Positions 10,158 to 22,900 of a DNA stretch of 64,000 nucleotides are shown piece after piece (position 1 is the stretch's first letter; each line of letters begins with the position of its first letter). Made by a program: the position numbers and the translations under genes. Under the pieces are notes generated by a model. It did not search any database. It was not told where the DNA came from and was given only the letters and a program-made list of their open reading frames with translations. The DNA is from Henricia sp. BOLD:AAB3569 (taxonomy: Eukaryota; Echinodermata; Asteroidea; Spinulosida; Echinasteridae). The stretch is from the NCBI GenBank assembly GCA_037783545.1, contig JBBELK010000213.1:124001-188000 (forward strand). The letters are read 5' to 3'.

Positions 10158-11026
10158 CACACACTAATTAATCACGTTATATTTCCTACGTTTTGTTCAC
10201 AGGTGAATTTTTGGTTAAAATGACGTAACTATCACTCACTGGAAAGCGGTGACTGCAGAACCAGAAATGTTGGCGTTGTTAAATTGTTTCTACAGCGTGT
10301 GGCACACACCACAAAAATCACGTTATTTTGTGAGGTTTTATTCACAGGCGCTTTTCTTGTGAAAATGACGGTATTTTAACTAAACCGACTAACAGTAAGT
10401 ATAGAACGGGAAATAAAGGTGTCGTAAAATTGTGCCAATATCGTGATTTCGAAACCACGAAATGACGTAATTTTCTTAGGTTACAATCGCAGGTGATTTT
10501 TGGGTGAAAATAACATAATTGTAACTTATTGACAGACGGTGACTGTCCAACGGAAAACATCGGCGTTGCACAATTGTGTCTGCAACGTGTAGCACACACC
10601 AAATAGTCACGTAATTCTGTGAGGTTTTAGTGTCAAGTATTTTTCTGGTGATAGTTACGTCATTTTGACTAACTGACTGGCGGTCCATGTAGAACGGGAA
10701 ATATTGGTTTTGTGAAATTGTGTCAATTACGTCCGGCATGCACCAAATAATCACGCTACTTTTTCTAGGTTATAATTACTGGTGATTTTTATGGTGAAAA
10801 ATAAGTACTTTTCACCTACTTACGGACGGTGACTATAGAACGAGAAATGTTGGTGTTGCCAAATTGTGCCGCCAACGTGTGGCACACACAAAATGATCAC
10901 GTTATTTACTGAAGATTTATTCGCATGTGTTTTTCTGGTAAAAATTACGTGAATTTCACTTAATGTCAGACGGTGACTGTAGAACGAGAAATGTTTGCAT
11001 TCTAAAATCGTGAGTACAATGTGTAA
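10158..11026. repeat. Satellite 1 unit 8 (869 bp)
   Basis: The last complete unit. It carries the TTACGTCAT form, GACTAACAG near 10,387, AAAATTACGTG near 10,940, and a mutated end (GTGTAAAACAC in place of GTGTAGCACAC near 11,021). Confidence 0.9.
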
Positions 11027-11700
11027 AACACACTAATTAATCACGTTATATTTCCTACGTTTTGTTCACAGGTGAATTTTTGGTTAAAATGACGTAAATA
11101 TCACTCACTGGAAAGCGGTGACTGCAGAACCAAAAATGTTGGCTTTGTAAAATTGTGTCCCCAACGTGTGGCACACACTAACAAATCACGTCATCTTCTG
11201 TGGTTACATTTATAGGCGCTTTTCCTGTGAAAATTACGGTATTTTAACTCACAGACTTACGGTAAATATGGAACGGGAAATGTCGGTGTTGTAAAACAGT
11301 GCCGGTATCGTAATTGCGTAACCTAAAAAATGACGTTATTTTCCTAGGTCATAATCGCAGGTGAAATTTCACTTGTTGACATACGGTGACTGAAGAACGG
11401 GAAATATTGGCGTTGCACAGTCGTATCAACGATGTGTACCACATACCAAATAGTCACGTGATATTGTAAGGTTTTATCAACAAGTATTTTTATGGTAAAA
11501 AAAACGTAATTTTAACTGACAGACTGACGTTGAACTCACCACGAGAAAACATCGTGTTTTAAAATCTGGACAGGAACGTGAAACGTGGACAAAATAATTA
11601 CGTAATTGTTGTGACGTTTTATACCATGGTGCTTTTCTAGTCCAAATGACGTAATTTCCACCAGTAACTGCAACATTCCAAAATCACGTTAAAAATTTCA
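11027..11700. repeat. Satellite 1 unit 9, decayed right edge
   Basis: The subunit order can still be followed (S1 at 11,027, S2 near 11,166, then S3- to S5-like blocks with AACGGGAAAT and TCACGT phrases), but substitutions and deletions increase to the right. Recognisable similarity fades near 11,700. This mirrors the diverged left edge. Confidence 0.75.
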
Positions 11701-11876
11701 CGCGATTTAGTAGTAATTTACGTGTGTTCCTCGAACGTGAAAAATTAGTTTCCCAAAAAAATTACAGAAAACACGTATTGTTGGCGTACATATTGCGTTA
11801 CAAGTGCACCACACCGAAAATACCCCTAAATTTCACCAGTACCAACTGGTGATTGTTTGGTGTTTTGTTTACTGGG
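11701..11876. other. Junction between satellite 1 and satellite 2
   Basis: About 175 bp that match neither satellite clearly. It contains a 7-bp perfect hairpin CACCAGT-ACCA-ACTGGTG at 11,834-11,851, 25 bp before the first satellite 2 monomer. Satellite 2 begins abruptly at 11,877 in the phase CGTGGCTGTCC, with no recognisable monomer sequence to its left. Confidence 0.65.
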
Positions 11877-13080
11877 CGTGGCTGTCCGTGTACTCCTGAT
11901 CACTCGTGCGCATGCTCAGTCTTGTTTGGGATTGGAATTTGGTCAAAGTGTGGTCCAAACGTCGGCAAATTTTGAAGTCAAGAAATTTTCCGACGAACTT
12001 CAAATTTTGCATGCTCCAAACAGTCTATATTCCGCACTTGTCCTGAACAAAATTAAAGATTTTCGTGGGGAAATGGCCGAGAAATTTCAGAGTTTAGGGA
12101 AAACTGGGCGCGGGCTTCCTGCCTGCTCTGCAGACCGTGGCTGTCCGTGTACTCCTGATCACTCGTGCGCATGCTCAGTCTTGTTTGGGACTGGAATTTG
12201 GTCAAAGTGTGGTCCAAACGTCGGCAAATTTGGAAGTCAATACATTTTCCGACGAACTTCAAATTTTGCATGCTCCAAACAGTCTATATTCCGCACTTGT
12301 CCTGAAAAAAAGTACAGATTTTCGCCGGGAAATGGCCGAGAAATTTTAGAGTTTAGGGAAAACTGGACTCGGGCTTCCTGCCTGCTCTGCAGACCGTGGC
12401 TGTCCGTGTACTCCTGATCACTCGTGCGCATGCTCAGTCTTGTTTGGGACTGGAATTTGGTCAAAGTGTGGTCCAAACGTCAGCAAATTTGGAAGTCAAT
12501 ACATTTTCCGACGAACTTCAAATTGTGCATGCTCCAAACAGTCTATATTCCGCACTTGTCCTGAAAAAAATTATAGATTTTCGCCGGGAAATGGCCGAGA
12601 AATTTCAGAGTTTAGGGAAAACTGGGCTCGGGCTTCCTGCCTGCTCTGCAGACCGTGGCTGTCCGTGTACTCCTGATCACTCGTGCGCATGCTCAGTCTT
12701 GTTTGGGACTGGAATTTGGTCAAAGTGTGGTCCAAACGTCGGCAAATTTTGAAGTCAAGAAATTTTCCGACGAACTTCAAATTTTGCATGCTCCAAACAG
12801 TCTATATTCCGCACTTGTCCTGAAAAATTGACAGACTTTCGCCCGGAAATGGCCGAAAAATTTCAGAGTTTAGGGAAAACTGGGCTCGGGCTTCCTGCCT
12901 GCTCTGCAGACCGTGGCTGTCCGTGTACTCCTGATCACTCGTGCGCATGCTCAGTTTTGTTTGGGACGGGAATTTGGTCAAAGTGTGGTCCAAACGTCGG
13001 CAAAATTTGAAGTCAATAAATTTTCCGACGAACTTCAAATTTTGCATGCTCCAAACAGTCTATATTCCGCACTTGTCCTG
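11877..13080. repeat. Block repeated at 15,232-16,435 (offset 3,355 bp)
   Basis: The first monomers of satellite 2 carry the same succession of variants as those 3,355 bp (13 monomers) downstream, including AACAAAATTAAAG, AAAAAAAGTACAG and the rare CGTCAGCAAATTT. The match ends in the A-rich segment near 13,083, where the downstream copy has AACAAAATTACAG instead of AAAATATTACAG. Confidence 0.75.
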
Positions 13081-14799
13081 AAAATATTACAGATTTTCGC
13101 CGGGAAATGGCCAAGAAATTTCAGAGTTTAGGGAAAACTGGGCTCGGGCTTCCTGCCTGCTCTGCAGACCGTGGCTGTCCATGTACTCCTGATCACTCGT
13201 GCGCATGCTCAGTCTTGTTTGGGACTGGAATTTGGTCAAAGTGTGGTCCAAACGTCGGCAAATTTGGAAGTCAATACATTTTCCGACGAACTTCAAATTT
13301 TGCATGCTCCAAACAGTCTATATTCCGCACTTGTCCTGAAAAAATTACAGATTTTCGCCGGGAAATGGCCAAGAAATTTCAGAGTTTAGGGAAAACTGGG
13401 CTCGGGCTTCCTGCCTGCTCTGCAGACCGTGGCTGTCCATGTACTCCTGATCACTCGTGCGCATGCTCAGTCTTGTTTGGGATTGGAATTTGGTCAAAGT
13501 GTGGTCCAAACGTCGGCAAATTTTGAAGTCAAGAAATTTTCCGACGAACTTCAAATTTTGCATGCTCCAAACAGTCTATATTCCGCACTTGTCCTGAACA
13601 AAATTAAAGATTTTCGTGGGGAAATGGCCGAGAAATTTCAGAGTTTAGGGAAAACTGGGCGCGGGCTTCCTGCCTGCTCTGCAGACCGTGGCTGTCCGTG
13701 TACTCCTGATCACTCGTGCGCATGCTCAGTCTTGTTTGGGACTGGAATTTGGTCAAAGTGTGGTCCAAACGTCGGCAAATTTGGAAGTCAATACATTTTC
13801 CGACGAACTTCAAATTTTGCATGCTCCAAACAGTCTATATTCCGCACTTGTCCTGAAAAAAAGTACAGATTTTCGCCGGGAAATGGCCGAGAAATTTTAG
13901 AGTTTAGGGAAAACTGGACTCGGGCTTCCTGCCTGCTCTGCAGACCGTGGCTGTCCGTGTACTCCTGATCACTCGTGCGCATGCTCAGTCTTGTTTGGGA
14001 CTGGAATTTGGTCAAAGTGTGGTCCAAACGTCGGCAAATTTTGAAGTCAAGAAATTTTCCGACGAACTTCAAATTTTGCATGCTCCAAACAGTCTATATT
14101 CCGCACTTGTCCTGAAAAAAATACAGATTTTCGCCGGGAAATGGCCAAGAAATTTCAGAGTTTAGGGAAAACTGGCCTCGGGCTTCCTGCCTGCTCTGCA
14201 GACCGTGGCTGTCCGTGTACTCATGATCACTCGTGCGCATGCTCAGTCTTGTTTGGGACTGGAATTTGGTCAAAGTGTGGTCCAAACGTCGGCAAATTTT
14301 GAAGTCAAGAAATTTTCCGACGAACTTCAAATTTTGCATGCTCCAAACAGTCTATATTCCGCACTTGTCCTGAAAAATTGACAGACTTTCGCCAGGAAAT
14401 GGCCGAAAAATTTCAGAGTTTAGGGAAAACTGGGCTCGGGCTTCCTACTGCTCTGCAGGCCGTGGCTGTCCGTGTACTCCTGACTCGTGCGCATCCTCAG
14501 TCTTGTTTGGGACGGGAATCTGGTCAAAGTGTGGTCCAAACGTCGGCAAATTTGGAAGTCAATAAATTTTCAGACGCACTTCAAATTTTGCATGCTCCAA
14601 ACAGTCTATATTCCGCACTTGTCCTGAAAAATTGACAGACTTTCGCCCGGAAATGGACGATAAATTTCAGAGTTTAGGGAAAACTGGGCTCGGGCTTCCT
14701 GCCTGCTCTGCAGACCGTGGCTGTCCGTGTACTCCTGATCACTCGTGCGCATGCTCAGTCTTGTTTGGGACGGGAATTTGGTCAAAGTGTGGTCCAAAC

Positions 14800-14848
14800 G
14801 TCGGCAAATTTGAAGTCAATAAATTTTCCGACGAACTTCAAATTTTGC
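14800..14848. repeat. Two mutually exclusive dyads inside a satellite 2 monomer
   Basis: Dyad 1 pairs GTCGGCAAATTT (14,800-14,811) with AAATTTTCCGAC (14,821-14,832), 11 of 12 positions, with a 9-nt loop. Dyad 2 pairs GCAAATTTGAAGT (14,804-14,816) with ACTTCAAATTTTGC (14,835-14,848), 13 pairs with one bulge and an 18-nt loop. The two share the central AAATTT of the left arm. Dyad 1 is kept in nearly all monomers; dyad 2 is best in monomers with GTCGGCAAATTTGAAGTC. Confidence 0.75.
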
Positions 14849-16891
14849 ATGCTCCAAACAGTCTATATTCCGCACTTGTCCTGAACAAAATTACAGATTT
14901 TCGCCGGGAAATGGCCGAGAAATTTCAGAGTTTAGGGAAAACTGGGCTCGGGCTTCCTGCCTGCTCTGCAGTCCGTGGCTGTCCGTGTACTCCTGATCAC
15001 TCGTGCGCATGCTCAGTCTTGTTTGGGACTGGAATTTGGTCAAAGTGTGGTCCAAACGTCGGCAAATTTGGAAGTCAATACATTTTCCGACGAACTTCAA
15101 ATTTTGCATGCTCCAAACAGTCTATATTCCGCACTTGTCCTGAAAAAATTACAGATTTTCGCCGGGAAATGGCCAAGAAATTTCAGAGTTTAGGGAAAAC
15201 TGGGCTCGGGCTTCCTGCCTGCTCTGCAGACCGTGGCTGTCCGTGTACTCCTGATCACTCGTGCGCATGCTCAGTCTTGTTTGGGATTGGAATTTGGTCA
15301 AAGTGTGGTCCAAACGTCGGCAAATTTTGAAGTCAAGAAATTTTCCGACGAACTTCAAATTTTGCATGCTCCAAACAGTCTATATTCCGCACTTGTCCTG
15401 AACAAAATTAAAGATTTTCGTGGGGAAATGGCCGAGAAATTTCAGAGTTTAGGGAAAACTGGGCGCGGGCTTCCTGCCTGCTCTGCAGACCGTGGCTGTC
15501 CGTGTACTCCTGATCACTCGTGCGCATGCTCAGTCTTGTTTGGGACTGGAATTTGGTCAAAGTGTGGTCCAAACGTCGGCAAATTTGGAAGTCAACACAT
15601 TTTCCGACGAACTTCAAATTTTGCATGCTCCAAACAGTCTATATTCCGCACTTGTCCTGAAAAAAAGTACAGATTTTCGCCGGGAAATGGCCGAGAAATT
15701 TTAGAGTTTAGGGAAAACTGGACTCGGGCTTCCTGCCTGCTCTGCAGACCGTGGCTGTCCGTGTACTCCTGATCACTCGTGCGCATGCTCAGTCTTGTTT
15801 GGGACTGGAATTTGGTCAAAGTGTGGTCCAAACGTCAGCAAATTTGGAAGTCAATACATTTTCCGACGAACTTCAAATTGTGCATGCTCCAAACAGTCTA
15901 TATTCCGCACTTGTCCTGAAAAAAATTATAGATTTTCGCCGGGAAATGGCCGAGAAATTTCAGAGTTTAGGGAAAACTGGGCTCGGGCTTCCTGCCTGCT
16001 CTGCAGACCGTGGCTGTCCGTGTACTCCTGATCACTCGTGCGCATGCTCAGTCTTGTTTGGGACTGGAATTTGGTCAAAGTGTGGTCCAAACGTCGGCAA
16101 ATTTTGAAGTCAAGAAATTTTCCGACGAACTTCAAATTTTGCATGCTCCAAACAGTCTATATTCCGCACTTGTCCTGAAAAATTGACAGACTTTCGCCCG
16201 GAAATGGCCGAAAAATTTCAGAGTTTAGGGAAAACTGGGCTCGGGCTTCCTGCCTGCTCTGCAGACCGTGGCTGTCCGTGTACTCCTGATCACTCGTGCG
16301 CATGCTCAGTTTTGTTTGGGACGGGAATTTGGTCAAAGTGTGGTCCAAACGTCGGCAAAATTTGAAGTCAATAAATTTTCCGACGAACTTCAAATTTTGC
16401 ATGCTCCAAACAGTCTATATTCCGCACTTGTCCTGAACAAAATTACAGATTTTCGCCGGGAAATGGCCGATAAATTTCAGAGTTTAGGGAAAACTGGGCT
16501 CGGGCTTCCTGCCTGCTCTGCAGACCGTGGCTGTCCGTGTACTCCTGATCACTCGTGCGCATGCTCAGTCTTGTTTGGGACTGGAATTTGGTCAAAGTGT
16601 GGTCCAAACGTCGGCAAATTTGGAAGTCAATACATTTTCCGACGAACTTCAAATTTTGCATGCTCCAAACAGTCTATATTCCGCACTTGTCCTGAAAAAA
16701 TTACAGATTTTCGCCGGGAAATGGCCAAGAAATTTCAGAGTTTAGGGAAAACTGGGCTCGGGCTTCCTGCCTGCTCTGCAGACCGTGGCTGTCCATGTAC
16801 TCCTGATCACTCGTGCGCATGCTCAGTCTTGTTTGGGACTGGAATTTGGTCAAAGTGTGGTCCAAACGTCGGCAAATTTGGAAGTCAATAC

Positions 16892-19800
16892 ATTTTCCGA
16901 CGAACTTCAAATTTTGCATGCTCCAAACAGTCTATATTCCGCACTTGTCCTGAAAAAATTACAGATTTTCGCCGGGAAATGGCCAAGAAATTTCAGAGTT
17001 TAGGGAAAACTGGGCTCGGGCTTCCTGCCTGCTCTGCAGACCGTGGCTGTCCATGTACTCCTGATCACTCGTGCGCATGCTCAGTCTTGTTTGGGATTGG
17101 AATTTGGTCAAAGTGTGGTCCAAACGTCGGCAAATTTTGAAGTCAAGAAATTTTCCGACGAACTTCAAATTTTGCATGCTCCAAACAGTCTATATTCCGC
17201 ACTTGTCCTGAACAAAATTAAAGATTTTCGTGGGGAAATGGCCGAGAAATTTCAGAGTTTAGGGAAAACTGGGCGCGGGCTTCCTGCCTGCTCTGCAGAC
17301 CGTGGCTGTCCGTGTACTCCTGATCACTCGTGCGCATGCTCAGTCTTGTTTTGGACTGGAATTTGGTCAAAGTGTGGTCCAAACGTCGGCAAATTTGGAA
17401 GTCAATACATTTTCCGACGAACTTCAAATTTTGCATGCTCCAAACAGTCTATATTCCGCACTTGTCCTGAAAAAAAGTACAGGTTTTCGCCGGGAAATGG
17501 CCGAGAAATTTTAGAGTTTAGGGAAAACTGGACTCGGGCTTCCTGCCTGCTCTGCAGACCGTGGCTGTCCGTGTACTCCTGATCACTCGTGCGCATGCTC
17601 AGTCTTGTTTGGGACTGGAATTTGGTCAAAGTGTGGTCCAAACGTCGGCAAATTTTGAAGTCAAGAAATTTTCCGACGAACTTCAAATTTTGCATGCTCC
17701 AAACAGTCTATATTCCGCACTTGTCCTGAAAAAAATACAGATTTTCGCCGGGAAATGGCCAAGAAATTTCAGAGTTTAGGGAAAACTGGCCTCGGGCTTC
17801 CTGCCTGCTCTGCAGACCGTGGCTGTCCGTGTACTCATGATCACTCGTGCGCATGCTCAGTCTTGTTTGGGACTGGAATTTGGTCAAAGTGTGGTCCAAA
17901 CGTCGGCAAATTTTGAAGTCAAGAAATTTTCCGACGAACTTCAAATTTTGCATGCTCCAAACAGTCTATATTCCGCACTTGTCCTGAAAAATTGACAGAC
18001 TTTCGCCAGGAAATGGCCGAAAAATTTCAGAGTTTAGGGAAAACTGGGCTCGGGCTTCCTACTGCTCTGCAGGCCGTGGCTGTCCGTGTACTCCTGACTC
18101 GTGCGCATCCTCAGTCTTGTTTGGGACGGGAATCTGGTCAAAGTGTGGTCCAAACGTCGGCAAATTTGGAAGTCAATAAATTTTCAGACGCACTTCAAAT
18201 TTTGCATGCTCCAAACAGTCTATATTCCGCACTTGTCCTGAAAAATTGACAGACTTTCGCCCGGAAATGGACGATAAATTTCAGAGTTTAGGGAAAACTG
18301 GGCTCGGGCTTCCTGCCTGCTCTGCAGACCGTGGCTGTCCGTGTACTCCTGATCACTCGTGCGCATGCTCAGTCTTGTTTGGGACGGGAATTTGGTCAAA
18401 GTGTGGTCCAAACGTCGGCAAATTTGAAGTCAATAAATTTTCCGACGAACTTCAAATTTTGCATGCTCCAAACAGTCTATATTCCGCACTTGTCCTGAAA
18501 AAATTACAGATTTTCGCCGGGAAATGGCCAAGAAATTTCAGAGTTTAGGGAAAACTGGGCTCGGGCTTCCTGCCTGCTCTGCAGACCGTGGCTGTCCATG
18601 TACTCCTGATCACTCGTGCGCATGCTCAGTCTTGTTTGGGATTGGAATTTGGTCAAAGTGTGGTCCAAACGTCGGCAAATTTTGAAGTCAAGAAATTTTC
18701 CGACGAACTTCAAATTTTGCATGCTCCAAACAGTCTATATTCCGCACTTGTCCTGAACAAAATTAAAGATTTTCGTGGGGAAATGGCCGAGAAATTTCAG
18801 AGTTTAGGGAAAACTGGGCGCGGGCTTCCTGCCTGCTCTGCAGACCGTGGCTGTCCGTGTACTCCTGATCACTCGTGCGCATGCTCAGTCTTGTTTTGGA
18901 CTGGAATTTGGTCAAAGTGTGGTCCAAACGTCGGCAAATTTGGAAGTCAATACATTTTCCGACGAACTTCAAATTTTGCATGCTCCAAACAGTCTATATT
19001 CCGCACTTGTCCTGAAAAAAAGTACAGGTTTTCGCCGGGAAATGGCCGAGAAATTTTAGAGTTTAGGGAAAACTGGACTCGGGCTTCCTGCCTGCTCTGC
19101 AGACCGTGGCTGTCCGTGTACTCCTGATCACTCGTGCGCATGCTCAGTCTTGTTTGGGACTGGAATTTGGTCAAAGTGTGGTCCAAACGTCGGCAAATTT
19201 TGAAGTCAAGAAATTTTCCGACGAACTTCAAATTTTGCATGCTCCAAACAGTCTATATTCCGCACTTGTCCTGAAAAAAATACAGATTTTCGCCGGGAAA
19301 TGGCCAAGAAATTTCAGAGTTTAGGGAAAACTGGCCTCGGGCTTCCTGCCTGCTCTGCAGACCGTGGCTGTCCGTGTACTCATGATCACTCGTGCGCATG
19401 CTCAGTCTTGTTTGGGACTGGAATTTGGTCAAAGTGTGGTCCAAACGTCGGCAAATTTTGAAGTCAAGAAATTTTCCGACGAACTTCAAATTTTGCATGC
19501 TCCAAACAGTCTATATTCCGCACTTGTCCTGAAAAATTGACAGACTTTCGCCAGGAAATGGCCGAAAAATTTCAGAGTTTAGGGAAAACTGGGCTCGGGC
19601 TTCCTACTGCTCTGCAGGCCGTGGCTGTCCGTGTACTCCTGACTCGTGCGCATCCTCAGTCTTGTTTGGGACGGGAATCTGGTCAAAGTGTGGTCCAAAC
19701 GTCGGCAAATTTGGAAGTCAATAAATTTTCAGACGCACTTCAAATTTTGCATGCTCCAAACAGTCTATATTCCGCACTTGTCCTGAAAAATTGACAGACT

Positions 19801-19981
19801 TTCGCCCGGAAATGGACGATAAATTTCAGAGTTTAGGGAAAACTGGGCTCGGGCTTCCTGCCTGCTCTGCAGACCGTGGCTGTCCGTGTACTCCTGATCA
19901 CTCGTGCGCATGCTCAGTCTTGTTTGGGACGGGAATTTGGTCAAAGTGTGGTCCAAACGTCGGCAAATTTGAAGTCAATAA
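16892..19981. repeat. Tandem duplication of a 1,545-bp, six-monomer block
   Basis: Copy 1 is 16,892-18,436 and copy 2 is 18,437-19,981. They share rare variants such as GTCCATGTACTCC, TTGTTTTGGACTGG and AGTACAGGTTTTCG at the constant 1,545-bp offset. The boundaries fall in identical sequence, so they are uncertain by some tens of bases. Confidence 0.85.
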
Positions 19982-22900
19982 ATTTTCCGACGAACTTCAA
20001 ATTTTGCATGCTCCAAACAGTCTATATTCCGCACTTGTCCTGAACAAAATTACAGATTTTCGCCGGGAAATGGCCGAGAAATTTCAGAGTTTAGGGAAAA
20101 CTGGGCTCGGGCTTCCTGCCTGCTCTGCAGTCCGTGGCTGTCCGTGTACTCCTGATCACTCGTGCGCATGCTCAGTCTTGTTTGGGACTGGAATTTGGTC
20201 AAAGTGTGGTCCAAACGTCGGCAAATTTGGAAGTCAATACATTTTCCGACGAACTTCAAATTTTGCATGCTCCAAACAGTCTATATTCCGCACTTGTCCT
20301 GAAAAAATTACAGATTTTCCCCGGGAAATGGCCAAGAAATTTCAGAGTTTAGGGAAAACTGGGCTCGGGCTTCCTGCCTGCTCTGCAGACCGTGGCTGTC
20401 CGTGTACTCCTGATCACTCGTGCGCATGCTCAGTCTTGTTTGGGATTGGAATTTGGTCAAAGTGTGGTCCAAACGTCGGCAAATTTTGAAGTCAAGAAAT
20501 TTTCCGACGAACTTCAAATTGTGCATGCTCCAAACAGTCTATATTCCGCACTTGTCCTGAACAAAATTAAAGATTTTCGTGGGGAAATGGCCGAGAAATT
20601 TCAGAGTTTAGGGAAAACTGGGCGCGGGCTTCCTGCCTGCTCTGCAGACCGTGGCTGTCCGTGTACTCCTGATCACTCGTGCGCATGCTCAGTCTTGTTT
20701 GGGACTGGAATTTGGTCAAAGTGTGGTCCAAACGTCGGCAAATTTGGAAGTCAATACATTTTCCGACGAACTTCAAATTTTGCATGCTCCAAACAGTCTA
20801 TATTCCGCACTTGTCCTGAAAAAAAGTACAGATTTTCGCCGGGAAATGGCCGAGAAATTTTAGAGTTTAGGGAAAACTGGACTCGGGCTTCCTGCCTGCT
20901 CTGCAGACCGTGGCTGTCCGTGTACTCCTGATCACTCGTGCGCATGCTCAGTCTTGTTTGGGACTGGAATTTGGTCAAAGTGTGGTCCAAACGTCGGCAA
21001 ATTTTGAAGTCAAGAAATTTTCCGACGAACTTCAAATTTTGCATGCTCCAAACAGTCTATATTCCGCACTTGTCCTGAAAAAATTACAGATTTTCGCCGG
21101 GAAATGGCCAAGAAATTTCAGAGTTTAGGGAAAACTGGCCTCGGGCTTCCTGCCTGCTCTGCAGACAGTGGCTGTCCGTGTACTCATGATCACTCGTGCG
21201 CATGCTCAGTCTTGTTTGGGACTGGAATTTGGTCAAAGTGTGGTCCAAACGTCGGCAAATTTTGAAGTCAAGAAATTTTCCGACGAACTTCAAATTTTGC
21301 ATGCTCCAAACAGTCTATATTCCGCACTTGTCCTGAAAAATTGACAGACTTTCGCCAGGAAATGGCCGAAAAATTTCAGAGTTTAGGGAAAACTGGGCTC
21401 GGGCTTTCTGCCTGCTCTGCAGACCGTGGCTGTCCGTGTACTCCTGATCACTCGTGCGCATGCTCAGTTTTGTTTGGGACGGGAATTTGGTCAAAGTGTG
21501 GTCCAAACGTCGGCAAATTTGGAAGTCAAGAAATTTTCCGACGAACTTCAAATTTTGCATGCTCCAAACAGTCTATATTCCGCACTTGTCCTGAAAATTT
21601 GACAGACTTTCGCCGGGAAATGGCCGAGAAATTTCAGAGTTTAGGGAAAACTGGGCTCGGGCTTCCTACTGCTCTGCAGGCCGTGGCTGTCCGTGTACTC
21701 ATGACTCGTGCGCATCCTCAGTCTTGTTTGGGACGGGAATCTGGTCAAAGTGTGGTCCAAACGTCGGCAAATTTGGAAGTCAATAAATTTTCAGAAGCAC
21801 TTCAAATTTTGCATGCTCCAAACAGTCTATATTCCGCACTTGTCCTGAAAAATTGACAGACTTTCGCCCGGAAATGGCCGATAAATTTCAGAGTTTAGGG
21901 AAAACTGGGCTCGGGCTTCCTGCCTGCTCTGCAGACCGTGGCTGTCCGTGTACTCCTGATCACTCGTGCGCATGCTCAGTCTTGTTTGGGACGGGAATTT
22001 GGTCAAAGTGTGGTCCAAACGTCGGCAAATTTGAAGTCAATAAATTTTCCGACGAACTTCAAATTTTGCATGCTCCAAACAGTCTATATTCCGCACTTGT
22101 CCTGAACAAAATTACAGATTTTCGCCGGGAAATGGCCGAGAAATTTCAGAGTTTAGGGAAAACTGGGCTCGGGCTTCCTGCCTGCTCTGCAGTCCGTGGC
22201 TGTCCGTGTACTCCTGATCACTCGTGCGCATGCTCAGTCTTGTTTGGGACTGTAATTTGGTCAAAGTGTGGTCCAAACGTCGGCAAATTTGGAAGTCAAT
22301 ACATTTTCCAACGAACTTCAAATTTTGCATGCTCCAAACAGTCTATATTCCGCACTTGTCCTGAAAAAAAGTACAGATTTTCGCCGGGAAATGGCCGAGA
22401 AATTTCAGAGTTTAGGGAAAACTGGACTCGGGCTTCCTGCCTGCTCTGCAGACCGTGGCTGTCCGTGTACTCCTGACCAATCGTGCGCATGCTCAGTCTT
22501 GTTTGGGACTGGAATTTGGTCAAAGTGTGGTCCAAACGTCGGCAAATTTTGAAGTCAAGAAATTTTCCGACGAACTTCAAATTTTGCATGCTCCAAACAG
22601 TCTATATTCCGCACTTGTCCTGAAAAAATTACAGATTTTCGCCGGGAAATGGCCAAGAAATTTCAGAGTTTAGGGAAAACTGGGCTCGGGCTTCCTGCCT
22701 GCTCTGCAGACCGTGGCTGTCCGTGTACTCCTGATCACTCGTGCGCATGCTCAGTTTTGTTTGGGACGGGAATTTGGTCAAGGTGTGGTCCAAACGTCGG
22801 CAAAATTTGAAGTCAAGAAATTTTCCGACGAACTTCAAATTGTGCATGCTCCAAACAGTCTATATTCCGCACTTGTCCTGAACAAAATTACAGATTTTCG

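Larger units (their letters stand above)
4069..11700. repeat. Satellite 1 array: hexameric higher-order repeat, about 869 bp period
   Basis: The landmark CACACACTAATTAATCAC recurs at 4,081, 4,942, 5,811, 6,681, 7,550, 8,419, 9,289 and 10,158, and mutated at 11,027, giving periods of 861, 869, 870, 869, 869, 870, 869 and 869 bp. Each unit divides into six related subunits of 144-146 bp. They share the order: CACACAC-like start, a TCACGTTATT-like block, an AGGTTTT-like block, GTGAAAATGACGT-like, GACGGTGACTG-like, GAACGGGAAAT-like, then AAATTGTG. Subunits within a unit are far more diverged than whole units are from each other, which is the definition of a higher-order repeat. There is no coding potential beyond open frames shared by the copies. 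Confidence 0.93.

Noticed and set aside
4299..10754. Recurring 69-92 codon minus-strand frames in satellite 1
   Set aside because: They repeat at the 869-bp satellite period with the same sequence, overlap each other in different frames and show no known domain. They are by-products of the repeat.
11877..11965. tRNA- or 5S-derived monomer (A-box-like TGGCTGTCCGTG and B-box-like GGTCCAAACG)
   Set aside because: Both boxes have several mismatches at key positions, the spacing is long, and no cloverleaf or 5S structure is evident.
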